Shown one piece after another: positions 1 through 13,182 of a stretch of 64,000 nucleotides of DNA. The stretch's first letter is position 1; each line of letters opens with the position of its first letter. Source of the stretch: Tipula vernalis (lineage: Eukaryota > Arthropoda > Insecta > Diptera > Tipulidae). A program made the position numbers and the translations under genes. Location: assembly GCA_958295665.1 (NCBI GenBank), contig OY282558.1:189213586-189277585 (forward strand), read 5' to 3'. A model generated the notes under the pieces. It did no database searches. It saw only the letters and a list, made by a program, of their open reading frames with translations, and was not told the origin of the DNA.

Positions 1-962
1 ATATGCCCTTGTAGATTCAGCTGTCTTGATACGGGTGTTTGTCGTTGATTGTTTGCCACTTGATCTCATTGATTCTAATGCGTCCGATCTGTTGTTCAGG
101 AATACCAAAAATTCTTTGAATTTAGTGAAATCTTGATTGCTTGTTTGTTGTGACCATAGATTCCTAGTCTCATCATCGACTTTATTAAGCAATATAAAAA
201 TGAGCCAAGGGTCACGAGACTCAGCCTCCGCACCAAGCGCACGTAGACCTCGAATGATTTCATCGGACGTGTTCAATAATTTTCTGATATTGACAGCAAC
301 ATTTGACCCGATGCTTGGTTGCTCCAAGAAGGTCCGTATGAACGCATTTACCGTATGCTTCTTCCGGTCGTACCTGTCGCGTAACTTCTTGAATGCTTCA
401 TTGTAATTAGCTTCAGTTATCGCGAAATGTTTAATTAACGAAGCTGCTTCTCCTCGTAGTAAACATTTAAGGTACTGGAATTTTTGCGATGGTGTTAACG
501 CAACATTTCCGTGAATACTGGCGTGTACAAATCGTTAAAAGACTGCCACTCCATGTAATCTCCACTAAATGGAGCTATATTGATTTTCGGAAGCCTTACT
601 TGCGCACACCCTTCGCCATTGATTGTACTGTTAAGCAATGTATTATTATGACCACCCCCTCCTTCTACGTTCGACTGCCTAATCCATTTTGTCAATTTCG
701 TGATGACCTCGTAATACATATCCTCGAAAATTAAAATCTCAGACGGCTCCTCAGCGTTGATTAAGAATATCTCATCCTCTATATCACTAAACTTTTTAAA
801 CATATCGTTAACTCGATTTTGATTCACTACCACTTCGTCGCTATCAGTTTCTGCTTAAATTTGTTGTGCAAATGTTCGCATTTTAACCATTTGCTCACGT
901 ATTGTTGTACGCACCTTCTTTAAACCGGGTAGTTTACGATCGAGTTTTCCATCTAACGGCAT
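1..962 (-). pseudogene. BEL/Pao retrotransposon gag, partial and broken
   Basis: The minus strand reads as a BEL/Pao Gag of the DUF1759 type. An ATG at 962 starts a basic N-terminus, and the family signature LPKINIAPFSGDYMEWQSF lies near 580-530. A further Gag stretch, including FQYLKCLLRGEA and the phrase WLIFILLNKVDDETR, runs to the window edge. The frame is broken by an in-frame TAA at 857-855 and by a frameshift near 510, so this copy cannot give a full Gag. The rest of the element lies outside the window to the left. Its family differs from the BEL element at 12.7-20.1 kb, because the Gag sequences are clearly diverged. Confidence 0.85.
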
Positions 963-3900
963 TATGATTGTTACAAATTAACCTCAGAATATGGTTATGC
1001 AAAACGGTACACAATATGGTTTTATGCAGATCAACTTTTCGATTGATTTTAATTATTTAAACAATGTGCGAAAAAAATGTTCACTCATAAACTAAATTTA
1101 TTAACGGTAAATAATAGCTGTACTTAACTAAGTGGTGTGATCGGATGATTACCACTCTGTTGCTTTCTTCGATTCTCCTTGTAAAAATGGATGCTTGATT
1201 TCCACGCTTGCGATGATTTTCGTATTGTTGATTGATTAACTCCAAAATTGCAGATATCCGGCTCGAAGGACCAATTTTTATGTTGGGTTAACTTGTATCT
1301 AATTCTCCCCAACGCGAGAATGCCGGTCACAAAACAATTTTGAATTAAAAAAAAACGTAATCAACAAATGCAGTTTAGAATGGTAATGATTCTACAAAAT
1401 TATATTTTATTTTTAATGCTTTTTGACAGCTGGAAAATATTTTGGTTGCACACAGTTTTAGTAACAAAATATAATCCACAAAAATGGTGTATTGGTTTTT
1501 CGGAAAAGTATCGAACCCTTGATATTTATATAAACAAACTGGAAGTGTCAGAATGAGAAAAAATGTTTAAGGCCACAAAATGTAAGTTTTAAATTAAATA
1601 TAAATAGAAAATAATTATTATATGATTTTATAATTTCAGATATTATACCAATGCAAGAGGGATTTTAATCATACGTATTAAGCTAAGTATTTTACATTAT
1701 TCATTATTGCTTTAATCTAATTTTACATTTTGTTTTTAGGTTATACTCGGATGGGAATATGTGTCTTTAATGCATTGATGGTTGCCTGCGCCAACAGATA
1801 CGTTGCATCAAAAATTTAGCAGATACAAATAATTTTGGTTCGGACTGTACTTTCCTATTTGAATAATCATTGTATTTACGTTTCCAACCAACCAAAAATT
1901 CAAAAAAAATTTTTGTTGGTTTTTCGATCCAAGAGCATGCATACATTCATAATGTTTTGTGGATTATATCGTGTCAATTACTGTTGTAAAGTCCTTTTAA
2001 ATAAATATTTGTGGTTTGTACAAATTTAAACAAAAATAAAAACAAACCAGAGAATGTTAGAGCCTTGTTGTTTTAGATAAATGCAAGATTTTGCAGAGAA
2101 AATGTTAGCCAATGGTTCGAATTCGATTATATCTGAGAATTTTATATTACCATTCTCCGTGTTTCAAATAAATTAGCTATTTTGAAATTAAATATATTCT
2201 CAAGGTCATCACTTATGTATATGAAAATAAACATTTATTTTTGAGTGACAGCGAAGATGTCTATATTAATTGGATCAACCAAAACCAACAAAAAGAAATC
2301 AGTGCTCCCTTCCCCTCAGACTTAAAACAGAACGAAATGAATTTGAAAAAAAAAATCGAATTTGGTATAGACAGGATCTTTGAATAATGAGTTTGTTTCT
2401 CTCTCAGTTGTACATATCGATGGTGTTCAACAAAAGCGGCTTAACTTGAGGAGTGCGGCTCAGTATACTTTACGAATTTATTGATTATTAAAAATGATAA
2501 GGTATCGGCGTGATAATAGGTTGATTGGTTAACTTCAAGATGGCAGCTAAATCGGAAAAAGGGACTAACAAAAATCTGTCCAAGGGGTGATGTAGAAGAT
2601 TCGTGGTTGGAAAAACCGAGAAAACGGCTTATGGTATAGTAAGAAAACCTCTCGTGATGAGGTGGACGAGAAATAAAAAAAAAACGCAAATAACGAGAAA
2701 GATTTGGGAAGCATCAGAAATATAGGTGCGCTATTCCTATTGGATATTTGTGTGTTTTTTTTGTGCAAATAAAGGGGGTGTTGTGAGGATTTTGTTGAAA
2801 GCAGAAACTCGCGAGCAGCCGGATTAATTATATTCAGCGAGGCTCTGCCTCAAAAATCTGTTGTGTTCGTTGTATTTTTTTCTAATAATAAGTAAAATAA
2901 AAGGAATAATAGAGCCATTTTGTATCATCAGTCGCTTCCCATTGTTACACCCAGCCCAAGAGTCTCTAGCAAACGCAGCGAAAACTAGTCGGACTCGTGC
3001 GCACAGGCTGGCGTCCAATTCGTGAGAATTTCAAAGTTTGCCTGGTAACGGTTCAGGGGAAAAAACAAGTTAAACAGATTTGTGTAAATAAAAAGAAAAC
3101 TGTTTAATTAAATAAATCAATATTATAAAAACAAATTACGGAATTTTAAGTCGCGTACGTCACAGGCTAACAGAAAACCATCATAAGATTGTTGCCAACA
3201 ATACAGGACTTGAGAAAATACTCAGTTGAATTCCGAAGGCCAAATTCCGAAAAGCTCATGACCAAATTTCGTAAAAATTCCAGAATATTAGCAATTGATA
3301 GGTAGAGCAGAAAATCTTATTAAGATTGATGCCAATAACGCAGAACTTGAGAAAATACTAAGTTGAATTGCGAACGATCAAAATTACCGAATTTTTTTTC
3401 GACCTAACCTCAAGAATAGGGCCCAAACTCAAGGTACTTAAAAAAAATTGAAAGACCAAAATCGAGAAAATAGGCAAATAATGAAAACCTTAAAGGGCCA
3501 AATTGAGAATTTTTTTAGATGTTGAAATTCAATTTTTTTTTAGTTTGAACTTTAACTTCAAAATTTTAAAATTTTCCAAAATTATCTGTAATGAACTTTT
3601 TAAATCGGATTTTAACCGTAAATATTTGGTTTCCAAACTGACTTCAAAATTTTTAAAAATGCTATTCCCAATGAGTGACTTTGTTTGTTTTGCATTATAC
3701 AATACAACAAACACCTCGAAAATGTGTCCGCATTTAATAAATACGAACGTATGTCGATGGCAAAAATCCTAGAACAGGGAGAGGTAACCTAGATCATAAT
3801 TATTAAATATAAATGGGTAAAATAATTCTTTTATGGAATTGTACTTTTTCGCACGCTGCTAAGAGAGACGAATGACAGAATAATCTAAGTACCAAATTAA

Positions 3901-4633
3901 GTTAGCTCAATACAATTATAGGTTAATACGTTATTATTATAAATCCTAATCCACAAGAAAAATTATTCAAATTTTTTGAAATGGAAAATTAGGTTTCCGA
4001 AAGGGTATGACGTTCAATTTATATGTAAAATTACATCACACAATGACATGGTTGAAAAAAAATTGGATTTTTTTGTTGTTATCTATACTTTTAAAATTAA
4101 ATAATCCAAAATTACAAAATATGTAAAATATTTGATGTCAGTTGATGCCCAGTTTTCTAACAGCAAAAAAAAAAGTGTTTCCAGTAAAAAAAAATAAAAA
4201 TGCAACAACAACAAAAATGGTTGGTAAATGTACGTGCCTAAAACCCTACTATTAGATACTTCTGGTTTTTCTTGAACTGTCGTCGACTCTCTATTTACAC
4301 TATAAAAACGTGACATGAATTTAAAGCTTTCTCAGATCATAATGTAGTATACTTTTCACACATACTTTAATGCTATACGGTAGATATGTGTATATCAAGT
4401 AAATTTTGTACCTGTTACAAATAGGAAATTTTCAATTTCTTTGGTTGTAAAATGTAATTTGTATTTTTGGGTTTAACCATTTTAAAAGTTAATTGGTCAA
4501 GAATATAATGTTGAATTAATTTAATTTGTGTTACAAAAGTTTAAGTGTTTTTCTTTCCGATAGTTGTTGGGTGAAAATATGTGCCACATAAAAATGTCTA
4601 ACACAACGAAAAATATTCATTTATTTTATAATA
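963..4633. other. AT-rich stretch without recognisable genes
   Basis: I find no coding signal here. The right neighbour of the BEL gag start should be its 5' leader and LTR, but without a second LTR copy in the window no boundary can be placed. Open frames in this stretch are short, low in complexity and match no family I know. A diverged direct repeat lies at 3,172-3,400. Confidence 0.5.
3172..3400. repeat. Diverged direct repeat, two units of about 125 bp
   Basis: Two units share the order of words cagaaaa, aagattg.tgcca, a.gaacttgagaaaatact and agttgaatt.cgaa, the first from about 3,172 and the second from about 3,308. They differ at many positions, so this is an old duplication. No coding frame is conserved between them. 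Confidence 0.5.
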
Positions 4634-4636
4634 TTA

Positions 4637-4679
4637 AAGCGAGTTTTGAGTTGAATTCGTTCGATCGTTCTTTCGTTCT
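4637..4679 (+). repeat. Harbinger left terminal inverted repeat
   Basis: The repeat begins AAGCGAGTTTTGAGTTG and ends in a run of TTCG/TTCTTTCG motifs. It matches the reverse complement of 7,408-7,450 with only a few mismatches. Confidence 0.9.
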
Positions 4680-4990
4680 GAATTTTTTTTTAACCAATAG
4701 TATTTTTTAAAAATGACGTTTTATTTCTTCTCCAATTTTTGCAGCAGGATGGTTTTACTTTATCTTTTCTACAGAACAAATATGAAAAGAAAGAGATCAC
4801 AAGTAACAAAATGAAAGAGATGAAACTACGCTCGAATTTTTTTCAATTGACATTTGACAAAAATATTGTTTTTATTTTGTTGCGAGTTATGTTAAATAGT
4901 GAGTTTTGCGAATTATATTATTATTGTGGTTTATTGCGAATTTTTTTAATTAAATTATTCGCTTCGGTCAATAAAAATAAAAATTTAAGA

Positions 4991-5840
4991 TGGCGTCAAA
5001 TCCTGGTGAGTGAAATTGTATTTTTATTATTTGTTTATTCTAACCTAAAAATATTTATTTGATTTTTGGTATAGAATTTGAAATGGACAGCAAAATAATA
5101 GAATTGGTTAAAGGTGAGCCTATATTGTACGACACGACCAACCGGTTGTACAAAAATAATTCCGCCAAAAAAATGGTGTGGGAGAATTTGGCGCAACTAT
5201 TTGGAATTTCCAGTAAGTATATAATGGTAGTAATGTTACAAAATGTTGTGTAATGATAATTTTTTTTTGAAGGTAAAGAGGCCCAGGCAAAATGGTGAAA
5301 TTTAAAAACAAGATATAGTTCTGCGCTGACCAGCAGTGGAGATGGGCCAAAAATAATTAACAAGAAAAACTGTTTCTTGCTTACTGAAATGCAGTTTTCA
5401 GAAATTTGTTTAGAGATAATGTATAAGACACACAACTGACACTAACATGTATAATTTACAGATATTTTAATTTATATTTGTTTTAAATTTTATTTGCAGA
5501 GAAACTGTTTCAAATATATCTTCACCCATTTCTATCGACCTAACGGAGTCAAGTTCAATTGTGATGTATACACCAAAACGCAAAAAAAACAGCCAATCAG
5601 AGACAGTAATTTGAAGTGACCTGCTGGATACAATGAAGGGCCACAGTAAACTTATTTCTGAAAAAAACTCTAAGGAAGCCCCATGTCTTTGCGAGGGTAT
5701 TGATTAGTTTTGTCGTATCGGCTGGTGAAGAATTTAAGCAAGTTGACAAAAAATTCTCCTTAGAAGCTAAAATCTCGTATATGAATACGATTCAGTTCTT
5801 CGTGGATAAAATTAATGAAGAGAAAAAGAAGCAAAACTGA
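4991..5840 (+). pseudogene. Harbinger MADF (Myb/SANT-like) DNA-binding protein
   Basis: In Harbinger elements a MADF protein partners the transposase and is thought to help DNA binding and nuclear import. Exon 1 (ATG at 4,991) is a few codons long. Exon 2 starts after the AG at 5,084 and holds the MADF start, with IIELVKGEPILYD and VWENLAQLFGIS. It ends at a GTAAGT donor near 5,214. Exon 3 continues with KEAQAKW, then a TGA where this family has a basic residue, then NLKTRY. A last exon after about 5,500 ends with a helical tail (AGEEFKQVDKKFSLEAK) and a TGA at 5,838-5,840. The reading of the last exon also needs a frame change, so the gene is dead. Introns are inferred from splice signals. 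Confidence 0.8.
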
Positions 5841-5908
5841 AAGATTTTATTAATAAAAGACTAAATTTAATTTAAAAAGAAAATTTTATTTAACATTTGT
5901 CGATTTTG

Positions 5909-7185
5909 CTAAGGTAAGATATTTACATTTCTAAAATAATAAGCAAAATAATTTCTAATTAAAATTGCATTGTTCGCTGGATTATTCGATCCCATCCGTC
6001 CAATATTCCGCATCCCATTACCATGCGATTCTTCTCTCCATTCACCCAACACTAAATCGCCATTTTTATTGTAGTGATCCACAAAATCGTTTCCAAAATA
6101 TTGGAATGTTTCGTTTGACTGCATTTTAAGCTAATTATGCAAACAAACAATTGATTTTATTATGTTTACCATCGTTGGTCTGCTTGCAATAATTGGTTTT
6201 CTGTATATTCGCCATTTAGAGCTGAGTATCCCGAAAGCGTTTTCAACTACTCGTCTGGCTCTGGACAAACGATAGTTGAAAAAGTTTTTCTCCTCTGATA
6301 ACACCGTGGTTCTTCTTCCGGAATACGGCCGCATAATATTGGTTAGTAATGGGTAAGCCTCATCACCAACAAAACAATATGGTGCCATTACTGTGCTGCC
6401 CGCTAATCTGGAGTCGTTCGGAATGTGCAACGAATCATATTTATTAACGATTTGTTTTCCAAACTCACTCCGTCTAAAGATCCCACTGTCGTTATTTCTT
6501 TCTGATGCTCCAATATCTACTAATCCAATATCTATACTAATCGGGTTTACTTGAACAACGACATGTTTGCCATCTATCGCGCCTAAACAATTCGGAAAAT
6601 TCCACAATGTATTAAATTCGCCTGCGATATTTGTCCATGTTGTCGATGTTGAAAAATTTGGGAAAACAATGGGATTTAATTTATCCCTAATTGCAACCGT
6701 TGTCTCTCGGATGATACAAGAAATGGTAGATTTAGTAATCCGGTAACCGTAGGGGCCGAGGGACACCACGCTGTCGCCGCTCGCCAAATAACTATAAAAT
6801 AAACAAAATCGTTTAGGTATTTTAAGTATTTAAAATGTTTACATTTTTTTCCTACTTACCGCAAAGTTAATGATAACCGTTCACCTGCAGTGATTGGGTT
6901 AATAACAAACCCTTCATGTTTTTGAATGGTGGATCCAACGATATCTAGGAGAGAATCAAACATATCGGGTGTCATGCGATGAAAATTTTTAAACCCTCTA
7001 TATCGTTTAAATGCATTTCAGCGATTAAATTGTTGTAGTGACCCATTCTTGGCCGTTGTTTATAAATATCCCTCTCACTGCGTCTATTCACTTGCGATTT
7101 TTTTTTTTTTTTAAATATGGCGAAGTATACTACCGCTTGCTATTACTATATCAAGGTTAAGAACAGCCAAATCCGTATTATCCAT
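5909..7185 (-). pseudogene. Harbinger DDE transposase (DDE_Tnp_4 type)
   Basis: The enzyme would cut and join transposon DNA. The main block (6,787-6,131) contains the Harbinger landmarks FPNCLGAIDGKHV with the first catalytic Asp, FVGDEAYPL with the second, and RARRVVENAFGIL with the catalytic Glu. Upstream, after an intron (donor GTAAG near 6,860, acceptor near 6,790), lies FHRMTPDMFDSLL and the end of a TLRYLASGDS junction. A likely ATG is at 7,185. The block is followed in frame by a TAG in the usual CLHNWL context and then by a C-terminal tail that ends at 5,909. A poly-A-like run near 7,110 also breaks the N-terminal frame. All three catalytic residues remain, but the gene is inactive. 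Confidence 0.9.
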
Positions 7186-7407
7186 ATAGTATTTCACAAA
7201 AATCCTTTTTTATTTATTAATTTTAATAAATTATTTATTTCGTACACTTTAATCACAAACACTTTAATCACAAACTAACGCTTCGCTTCAAAAACTAACA
7301 AAATATGTCAAATTGAAAGACTTACATTTTTCAACGATAGATGGCACCAAAATCGTTCTGCATTTTTTCATCAACTGAAAACTCGTAAAAAAATATTACA
7401 GAATGAA

Positions 7408-7450
7408 GGAACGAAAGAACGAACGAATGAATGCAACTCAAAACTCGCCT
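7408..7450 (-). repeat. Harbinger right terminal inverted repeat
   Basis: Read on the minus strand it begins AGGCGAGTTTTGAGTTG, one base different from the left end over that stretch. TTA follows directly at 7,451-7,453. Confidence 0.9.
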
Positions 7451-7557
7451 TTAATGTTCTAAATCAAATTAAATAAAAATATGCCCTAAACATTCTTAGA
7501 AATTCTAATTTGAAAAACATCAAAATTATAGTATTATGCAGGTTGATATAATTTGCG

Positions 7558-9440
7558 TTGTACAAAGTACATAATTTCAAGAGAGGATGGTTTAAGAGAT
7601 TTTTTCAGAAAAATTCACAAATAGCTATTAGAGTTCCAGATCTGGTTACAGCCGCAAGTTCAAAAGTCAGCACTAGTGACATAAAACGAAGGTTTGATTC
7701 TATAGCCACATATCTAAAGGAGTCGAACAGTTTAACCATTTTAGAGTCTTCAAATAATATTTCTAATGCAGACGGAACAAATTTTATATTGTATCCCAAG
7801 ACATGTTCAGTTTTAGCGGAAAAGGGTGGACGAAACATTTACGCGATCGATCTTGGGGCGGGTAAGTCAAATTTAACGGTTATATGCACATTTGGTGTAG
7901 ATAGTCTAACTATCCAGCCACTCACATGACCTTAAAAGTAAGCGAGTTGTGTGTTTGTTTGGGTTTAATATTTATATCATTATATCCCAATGCCACAAGA
8001 ATTTTGCAGCTATGTGACTATGCATCGTTCAAACCTCTTAAGAACTGTTGGTCCAAAAATGTTTTAAAATAGCGGAAAGAAAACTCAAGCGCTTCTTGAA
8101 CCAGAGACCATTTTGACTCTTTGCTACAGAAAACATTTGATAGTTGCATTACACCAAAAATTATACAGAATGGTTTTAAACCATGCGGTATTTATCCGTT
8201 CAATTACTCGTCAATAGATTTTACTTAATGTCTCGGAAAATCGTCTGAGAATTGCGATCAAATTATACTCCAATTGATTGATCGTTCTATACCCAGTAAA
8301 CAATTTAATGGAATTATCGGACAGTCAAAATAACAACATTCGAAAATATTTTAAAAACTCTATTGAATTTGGGAAAGTATGACGAAAATTTCAAAATACT
8401 ATTCAAACTTTATACGACCCTTAATAATCATACTTTGCCGCAAACGCTGGATTCGACGGTACAATGCAAGACAACTCTATATCAGGTGGATGACGAGAAC
8501 GATATTATTCAAAAAATTAACGTTAGGGAAATAGATAGCTTTATATACATTGATGGTGATATATTCATTATACATAGTAGTTAAGGCTATTAGAGCAACA
8601 GTAAACATATCCGACGTGGTGAAAGACACAAACACCCAATTTCCTGAATCGACCGCTACAAATATCGTTAGTCATAATCAAGGAAATACTCAAATAAAGT
8701 CAATTGAGCACTATCTAGAGTGGCCTGAAACGCTTGATAAAACTGGAAACCAAACCGCTAAATCTACTGCTAAACTTAAAAAAACATTCGTTTTTAAATC
8801 TCTATTATTTAGATAAGCAGAATGTCAGTGACAAATGGAGAAGCAAAAACTGGAACACGAAAAAGAATCCCATAAAGCAGCCAAGATTGAAAATGTACGA
8901 TTAAAACAACAAGAAATCTAATTGAAAGCTTTAAAGAAGCAACAAAATCAAATAAAAAAAAAGGTCTGGGAAACCTAAAACAACAAACGACAGAAATAAA
9001 ATATTGCCTGAACAAAATAATGAAAATCAGCATTCCCAAGTCAACAGTGAGTTAAGTACCAGTACAGTAACAATAGTCAGTTTCAAATGAATGTCTATTA
9101 ACATTTTTAGAATCACCTGCCGCTTATGAACTTAACCTGGATAATAGTTTAGCAATAAATATTAAAGCTGATATTATAGATACGTCATTCCTGGAATCGT
9201 TACCTATACACATCGGGAACAATAAAACAGCCAAAGGTATGTGATATCATTGCTACATTTTCATTCAGCATGAAACCCGAGAGCTTAGAAAACGTGGGGA
9301 GAAAATGCACTAAATGTTTAAGGAAGTACCACATAAAATGTGTCAAATTGTTGTGTTTTTATGTTCCAAGTGCAATTAGAATTACAAAGGGCTTAAGTCA
9401 CATTGAAATCATGTTATGATGACATTTTTTAAGTAAATGA
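7558..9440 (+). pseudogene. pogo-like (CENP-B/Tc5-type HTH) transposase, copy A
   Basis: This is a pogo-type Tc1/mariner superfamily transposase remnant. Visible are the end of the HTH_Tnp_Tc5 domain (GWFKRFF), a linker shared with copies B and C at 39.3 and 40.6 kb (TAASSKVSTSDIKRRFDSI), and a block ending KSNLTVICTFG at about 7,905. After an internal deletion the frame shows degraded DDE phrases (SQCHKNFAAM, SFKPLKNCW, KIIQNGFKPCGIYPFN). A C-terminal stretch to about 8,815 contains IEHYLEWPETLDKTG. Near 9,300-9,380 a Cys/His phrase (CTKCLRKYHIKCVK) suggests a PHD-like finger, as in some insect pogo proteins. The N-terminal DNA-binding half is missing, and there are many stops and frameshifts. 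Confidence 0.78.
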
Positions 9441-10289
9441 ATTAAAGATTTCTTTATCTATCCATCTAAATAGTATGAATATAAAAATCAGTTTCTGTCG
9501 GTATGTTTGTTCCCAAAAATTTCAAAGAATATATGGCCGATGGACAAGAAACTTTCACACAATGTGTATCTCGGCAAGAGGAAGGTCATGAGTATAGTGT
9601 GATTTTTTTGCAATAGGTGGCGCACGAGTCACACTACCAAATCTCGCGAACCGCTCAACCGATCGTCATAAAATGTTTACCGTGTATAAGTTGTATGTCC
9701 AGAACCAAACTTACGATTATTGAAGTGGTTGGACCCCGGGGTCTAGGGGCCCGGTACAAATTTACCAAAAATTAAAATTTTAAAATTCTTTGACGGGAAT
9801 GAGTTTAGGAAAGAGCCATTATGAAATTAGTGACATGCTTCAATCCGAGGGGTATGTCCCCTGGATCAAGGGGTCTGTCCCCTGGATCAAGGGGACCTTC
9901 CTTAAGTTTCTACACCATTAATCCAATAGGTTTCAAACTTTGGATACTGATTTTATACCAATGGGTGTGGTTTCGAAATATTTTTGAAGTGATCGGGCCC
10001 CTGGGTTGTACGTGTAAAATCGGTTTAATTTAAAAAATATCTTTTGTTTTTCGTAATGTAATTTTCACGACACGACTATACCGTCGTCGATTATTTCAAC
10101 AAATATTTTAATCATTTTGTGTAAATTAATACTGATTTGTTTATATCCGAATGCCCGTTGTTCCCGATTACTTAGGTAAGTACAGTGAAATAAAATAAGT
10201 GTGACTATTTTATTGTTTCAATAGAATATACATTCTTATTTAAAAATATACTTTCCACTATAGTTTAGTACAGCAACAAAATAAATACG

Positions 10290-12552
10290 ATGAGCCGCGC
10301 GAGCAACTGAGACCCAAGAACAACGCTCACAACGAATACAAAGCAATCGCGTAAATTTAGCGCGATCACCAGCACTGCAAACGGATGAAGGGCGTAAACT
10401 ACGTTTAAGTGACGCTCGGCTACGCTATCAAACATTACGAGCCAACGAACAAGATGAGCAACGTGCAGCACGTCGGAAAACTAATCGAGGGCAAACTTCA
10501 CAATCACGATCCAGAGAAACAGTCGAACACCGGCAACAACGACATGCAAGTGATCGTGCACGAGTTATTCAGAACAAAGAATAACAAATCGTTTCGTTTG
10601 AACGCATTGCATTTCAATACACTTAGGAAGTTGATTACCATTCACATCCATTCGTTCAACAAACGAATGAAATACAACAATGAAACGCCTGGCATATGCT
10701 GTTCAAACGGAAAAGTTTCGTTACCTCATTTCGCATTACCACCAGACCTATTAAAATCATTGCTAAAAAGTAATACAAACGACACACAGAATTTGGATGA
10801 TTAATTACTTAAATAATTGTTTATTGTTTTACTACTCATAAAGGTGACACAGCCACATCAAAACATTTCTTGGCAAATATTCGCAAATACAATGCATGTT
10901 TCCAAATGACATCTTTTGGTGCTACCAGTGTCATCAGAAACAATTATATCTCAACGTATAAATAGTAAGGGCAGGTTTACCATCGCGCTGGATCTCTATT
11001 GCCTGTTCCAGATGAACAGCACAAATATTTACAAATCTACTTTATGGGACAGCAATCAGACGATGCACAACAAGTAAATCAACGCATTTCATTCAATAAC
11101 GGCGCAAGACGTGACATTGTCGCATCCCTAAAAACATTCTTCCATAATACAAACGAATTGATTCGACTGTTTAAAGTAGCCAAAGACATGATGATATCGG
11201 ATGATCACACCATTGTAATTAAAGCTGACAGAACACCATTCGGATAACATCGAAAACGATTCAATGCACCAACCATCGATGAAGTGGCAATTGTAGGAAT
11301 TCAACTCACGTGACATTATCCTCCATCGCCGCAACGATCAACTTCAACAAATTTCAGAAATTCATCCCTCCTATGATGCATTACAATACCCAAATATCTA
11401 CTGGGATGGATAAAATGCATATCACATTAATATTAAACAAAGAAATCAAACAACAAGTACTTCGACAACCAAAATAACAATCATAATAAAATAATAATCG
11501 AGAATATTGTTTCCATTTCACAGATGAGCCAGCATTTGCATTTACATTTTAATGTGCCGACAGTTACATCATCAATTCATCGTGAATATTTATTATTTTA
11601 TTGATTTTTTCACAACTGCATTTTTAAAAAAAAATGCCTTTACAATTTTTATTATTTATATTTTATGAACCTGTCCGCTTGAAGTCTCGAGCAAAAGAGA
11701 GCGAGTTTTTATCTTTCTTAAAATTATTTTGATTTTCCGATTATTAATTGATTTATTATCTCGGCTTGGAAGGGAGAACAAGTTCATGAAATATACAAAA
11801 ATTATGTATGTGTATTAATATTAATATTTAAAATAAAGGGTGTTCATTACAAGTATGCGCAAGACGCCATGATATATGTAAGTAGATATGGTCACCCCTG
11901 TTCATAACGTTCACATGTAATCCCACATGGGATGAGATTAAAGAACAATTATTAATTGGCCAATCATCTTCGGATCGACACGATCTCATCGCACGTGTAT
12001 TTAAACAAGAATTAAAATCACTGATGGATTTCATAGTAAAATATCGCGTATTTGGGGAGACATGTTGCTGGATTTACTCAATAGAATGGCAAAAACGTGG
12101 ATTACAACATGCACATATTTTGATTTGGTTAATGCACAAAATAACACCAAATCAAATAGATCAAGTGCTTGTAGCGGAAATACCCGATCAACGACTCGAT
12201 CCAGACTTATTTGAAGTAGTCACCAAAAATATGATCCATGCGGAATCATCAATCCAACGTCTACGTGCATCGTAGATGGAAAATGCAGCAAAAAATACCC
12301 AAAGCTGTTTATCTTGAATATGAACAGCGCGTGTATTTCACTGCAGAGAATATACGACACACCACCAGCCACAACATTGACAGCATTCTTTACATTAAAC
12401 CAAGAAGAAGAATTCGCTAGGACCTTGCTATACCCAGAGGTGCCAACATACTTCACATGGAATACTACATCAAAAAAATTTCAAAGACGCAAACAAGGAA
12501 AAACTGTAGAAGGATACAACAATTTGTATTCAACCGATGCATTGAGTAGATT
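10290..12552 (+). pseudogene. Helitron Rep/helicase protein, N-terminal part with HUH nuclease
   Basis: The HUH endonuclease would nick DNA to start rolling-circle transposition. In shifting frames one can follow the whole N-terminal layout: a low-complexity Arg-rich start (LRLSDARLRYQTLRANEQ), the Cys segment GICCSNGKVSLPHFALPP, LLPVPDEQHKYLQIYFMG near 11,000, the helitron-like N domain with NGARRD and DDHTIVIKADRTPFG, and then the Rep core. In the Rep core MIYVSRYGHP near 11,870 and RGLQHAHILIWL at 12,095-12,130 carry the His-x-His motif. A zinc-binding-like segment and PTYFTWN follow, and the copy stops at about 12,552 inside the phrase DALSRL. At least six frameshifts or stops are visible, and a segment near 11,470-11,830 looks foreign or deleted. 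Confidence 0.85.
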
Positions 12553-12698
12553 ACACTTATGGAAAAGATTGCTCAAATTATACAATATAGATATAAATCA
12601 AGTGAAAAAGCTGCTTCAATATGCGCTAAGCGAAAGTTTTCTCAATATATTCTCATTTAAAGAATTAACATCGACAACTTTGTTAATGTTAAAATTAC

Positions 12699-13182
12699 TG
12701 TTAATTGTTGGGAAGAGCTTTTTCTCCCCAGGTTGAAGACGTTATCGTAGAAATGAATCACTTTTTTTGTACTCGGGCGTGCGGCCTATTTGTATCGATT
12801 TTCTTCAATTAAAACAATATTTAGTTTAGTTTATGCAATACAATGCGTTTTTTTTTTGTTTATTTTTAATTTGTTATAATTTATAAGGTATTGCGCGCAC
12901 GCCGCATGAAAAGCAACTAACAAAAAATATTAATTTTGAATTAAATATGATTCCAATATACGGTAAAGCTCGTTTATCCATAACTCCGCTTGCAGTGACC
13001 TTTATTACAAATACATACAATACAAAATGAAGCGGAATGATAAACAAACAAGCTTTATTACACTGTGGTATATTGGATGCAGCTGTAAACAAATAAAATT
13101 ACATTACCGATCAATAAAATACGGCAATGTGAACAAACCAATATAATATTAAATTTAGTGAATTGATTGTTGATCATTAACA
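12699..13182 (-). repeat. BEL/Pao 3' LTR (left copy)
   Basis: This LTR starts TGTTAATTGTTGGG and ends GATCATTAACA and is 484 bp long, matching 19,612-20,095 except for one base. The last codons of pol (to 13,155) lie inside it. Confidence 0.96.

Larger units (their letters stand above)
4637..7450. mobile_element. PIF/Harbinger DNA transposon, complete ends, dead
   Basis: This 2.8-kb element has matching terminal inverted repeats of about 43 bp and is flanked by TTA on both sides (4,634-4,636 and 7,451-7,453), the 3-bp duplication expected for PIF/Harbinger. It carries the two usual genes, a MADF DNA-binding protein on the plus strand and a DDE transposase on the minus strand. They converge, with 3' ends about 70 bp apart. 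Both genes have stop codons, so the copy is not autonomous today. Confidence 0.92.

Noticed and set aside
2441..3018. Minus-strand frames rich in Phe, Ser and Arg
   Set aside because: Overlapping, low in complexity, without motifs or splice support.
12874..13092. 72-residue frame present twice (also 19,787-20,005)
   Set aside because: It lies inside the BEL LTRs, so two copies are expected. There is no known domain.
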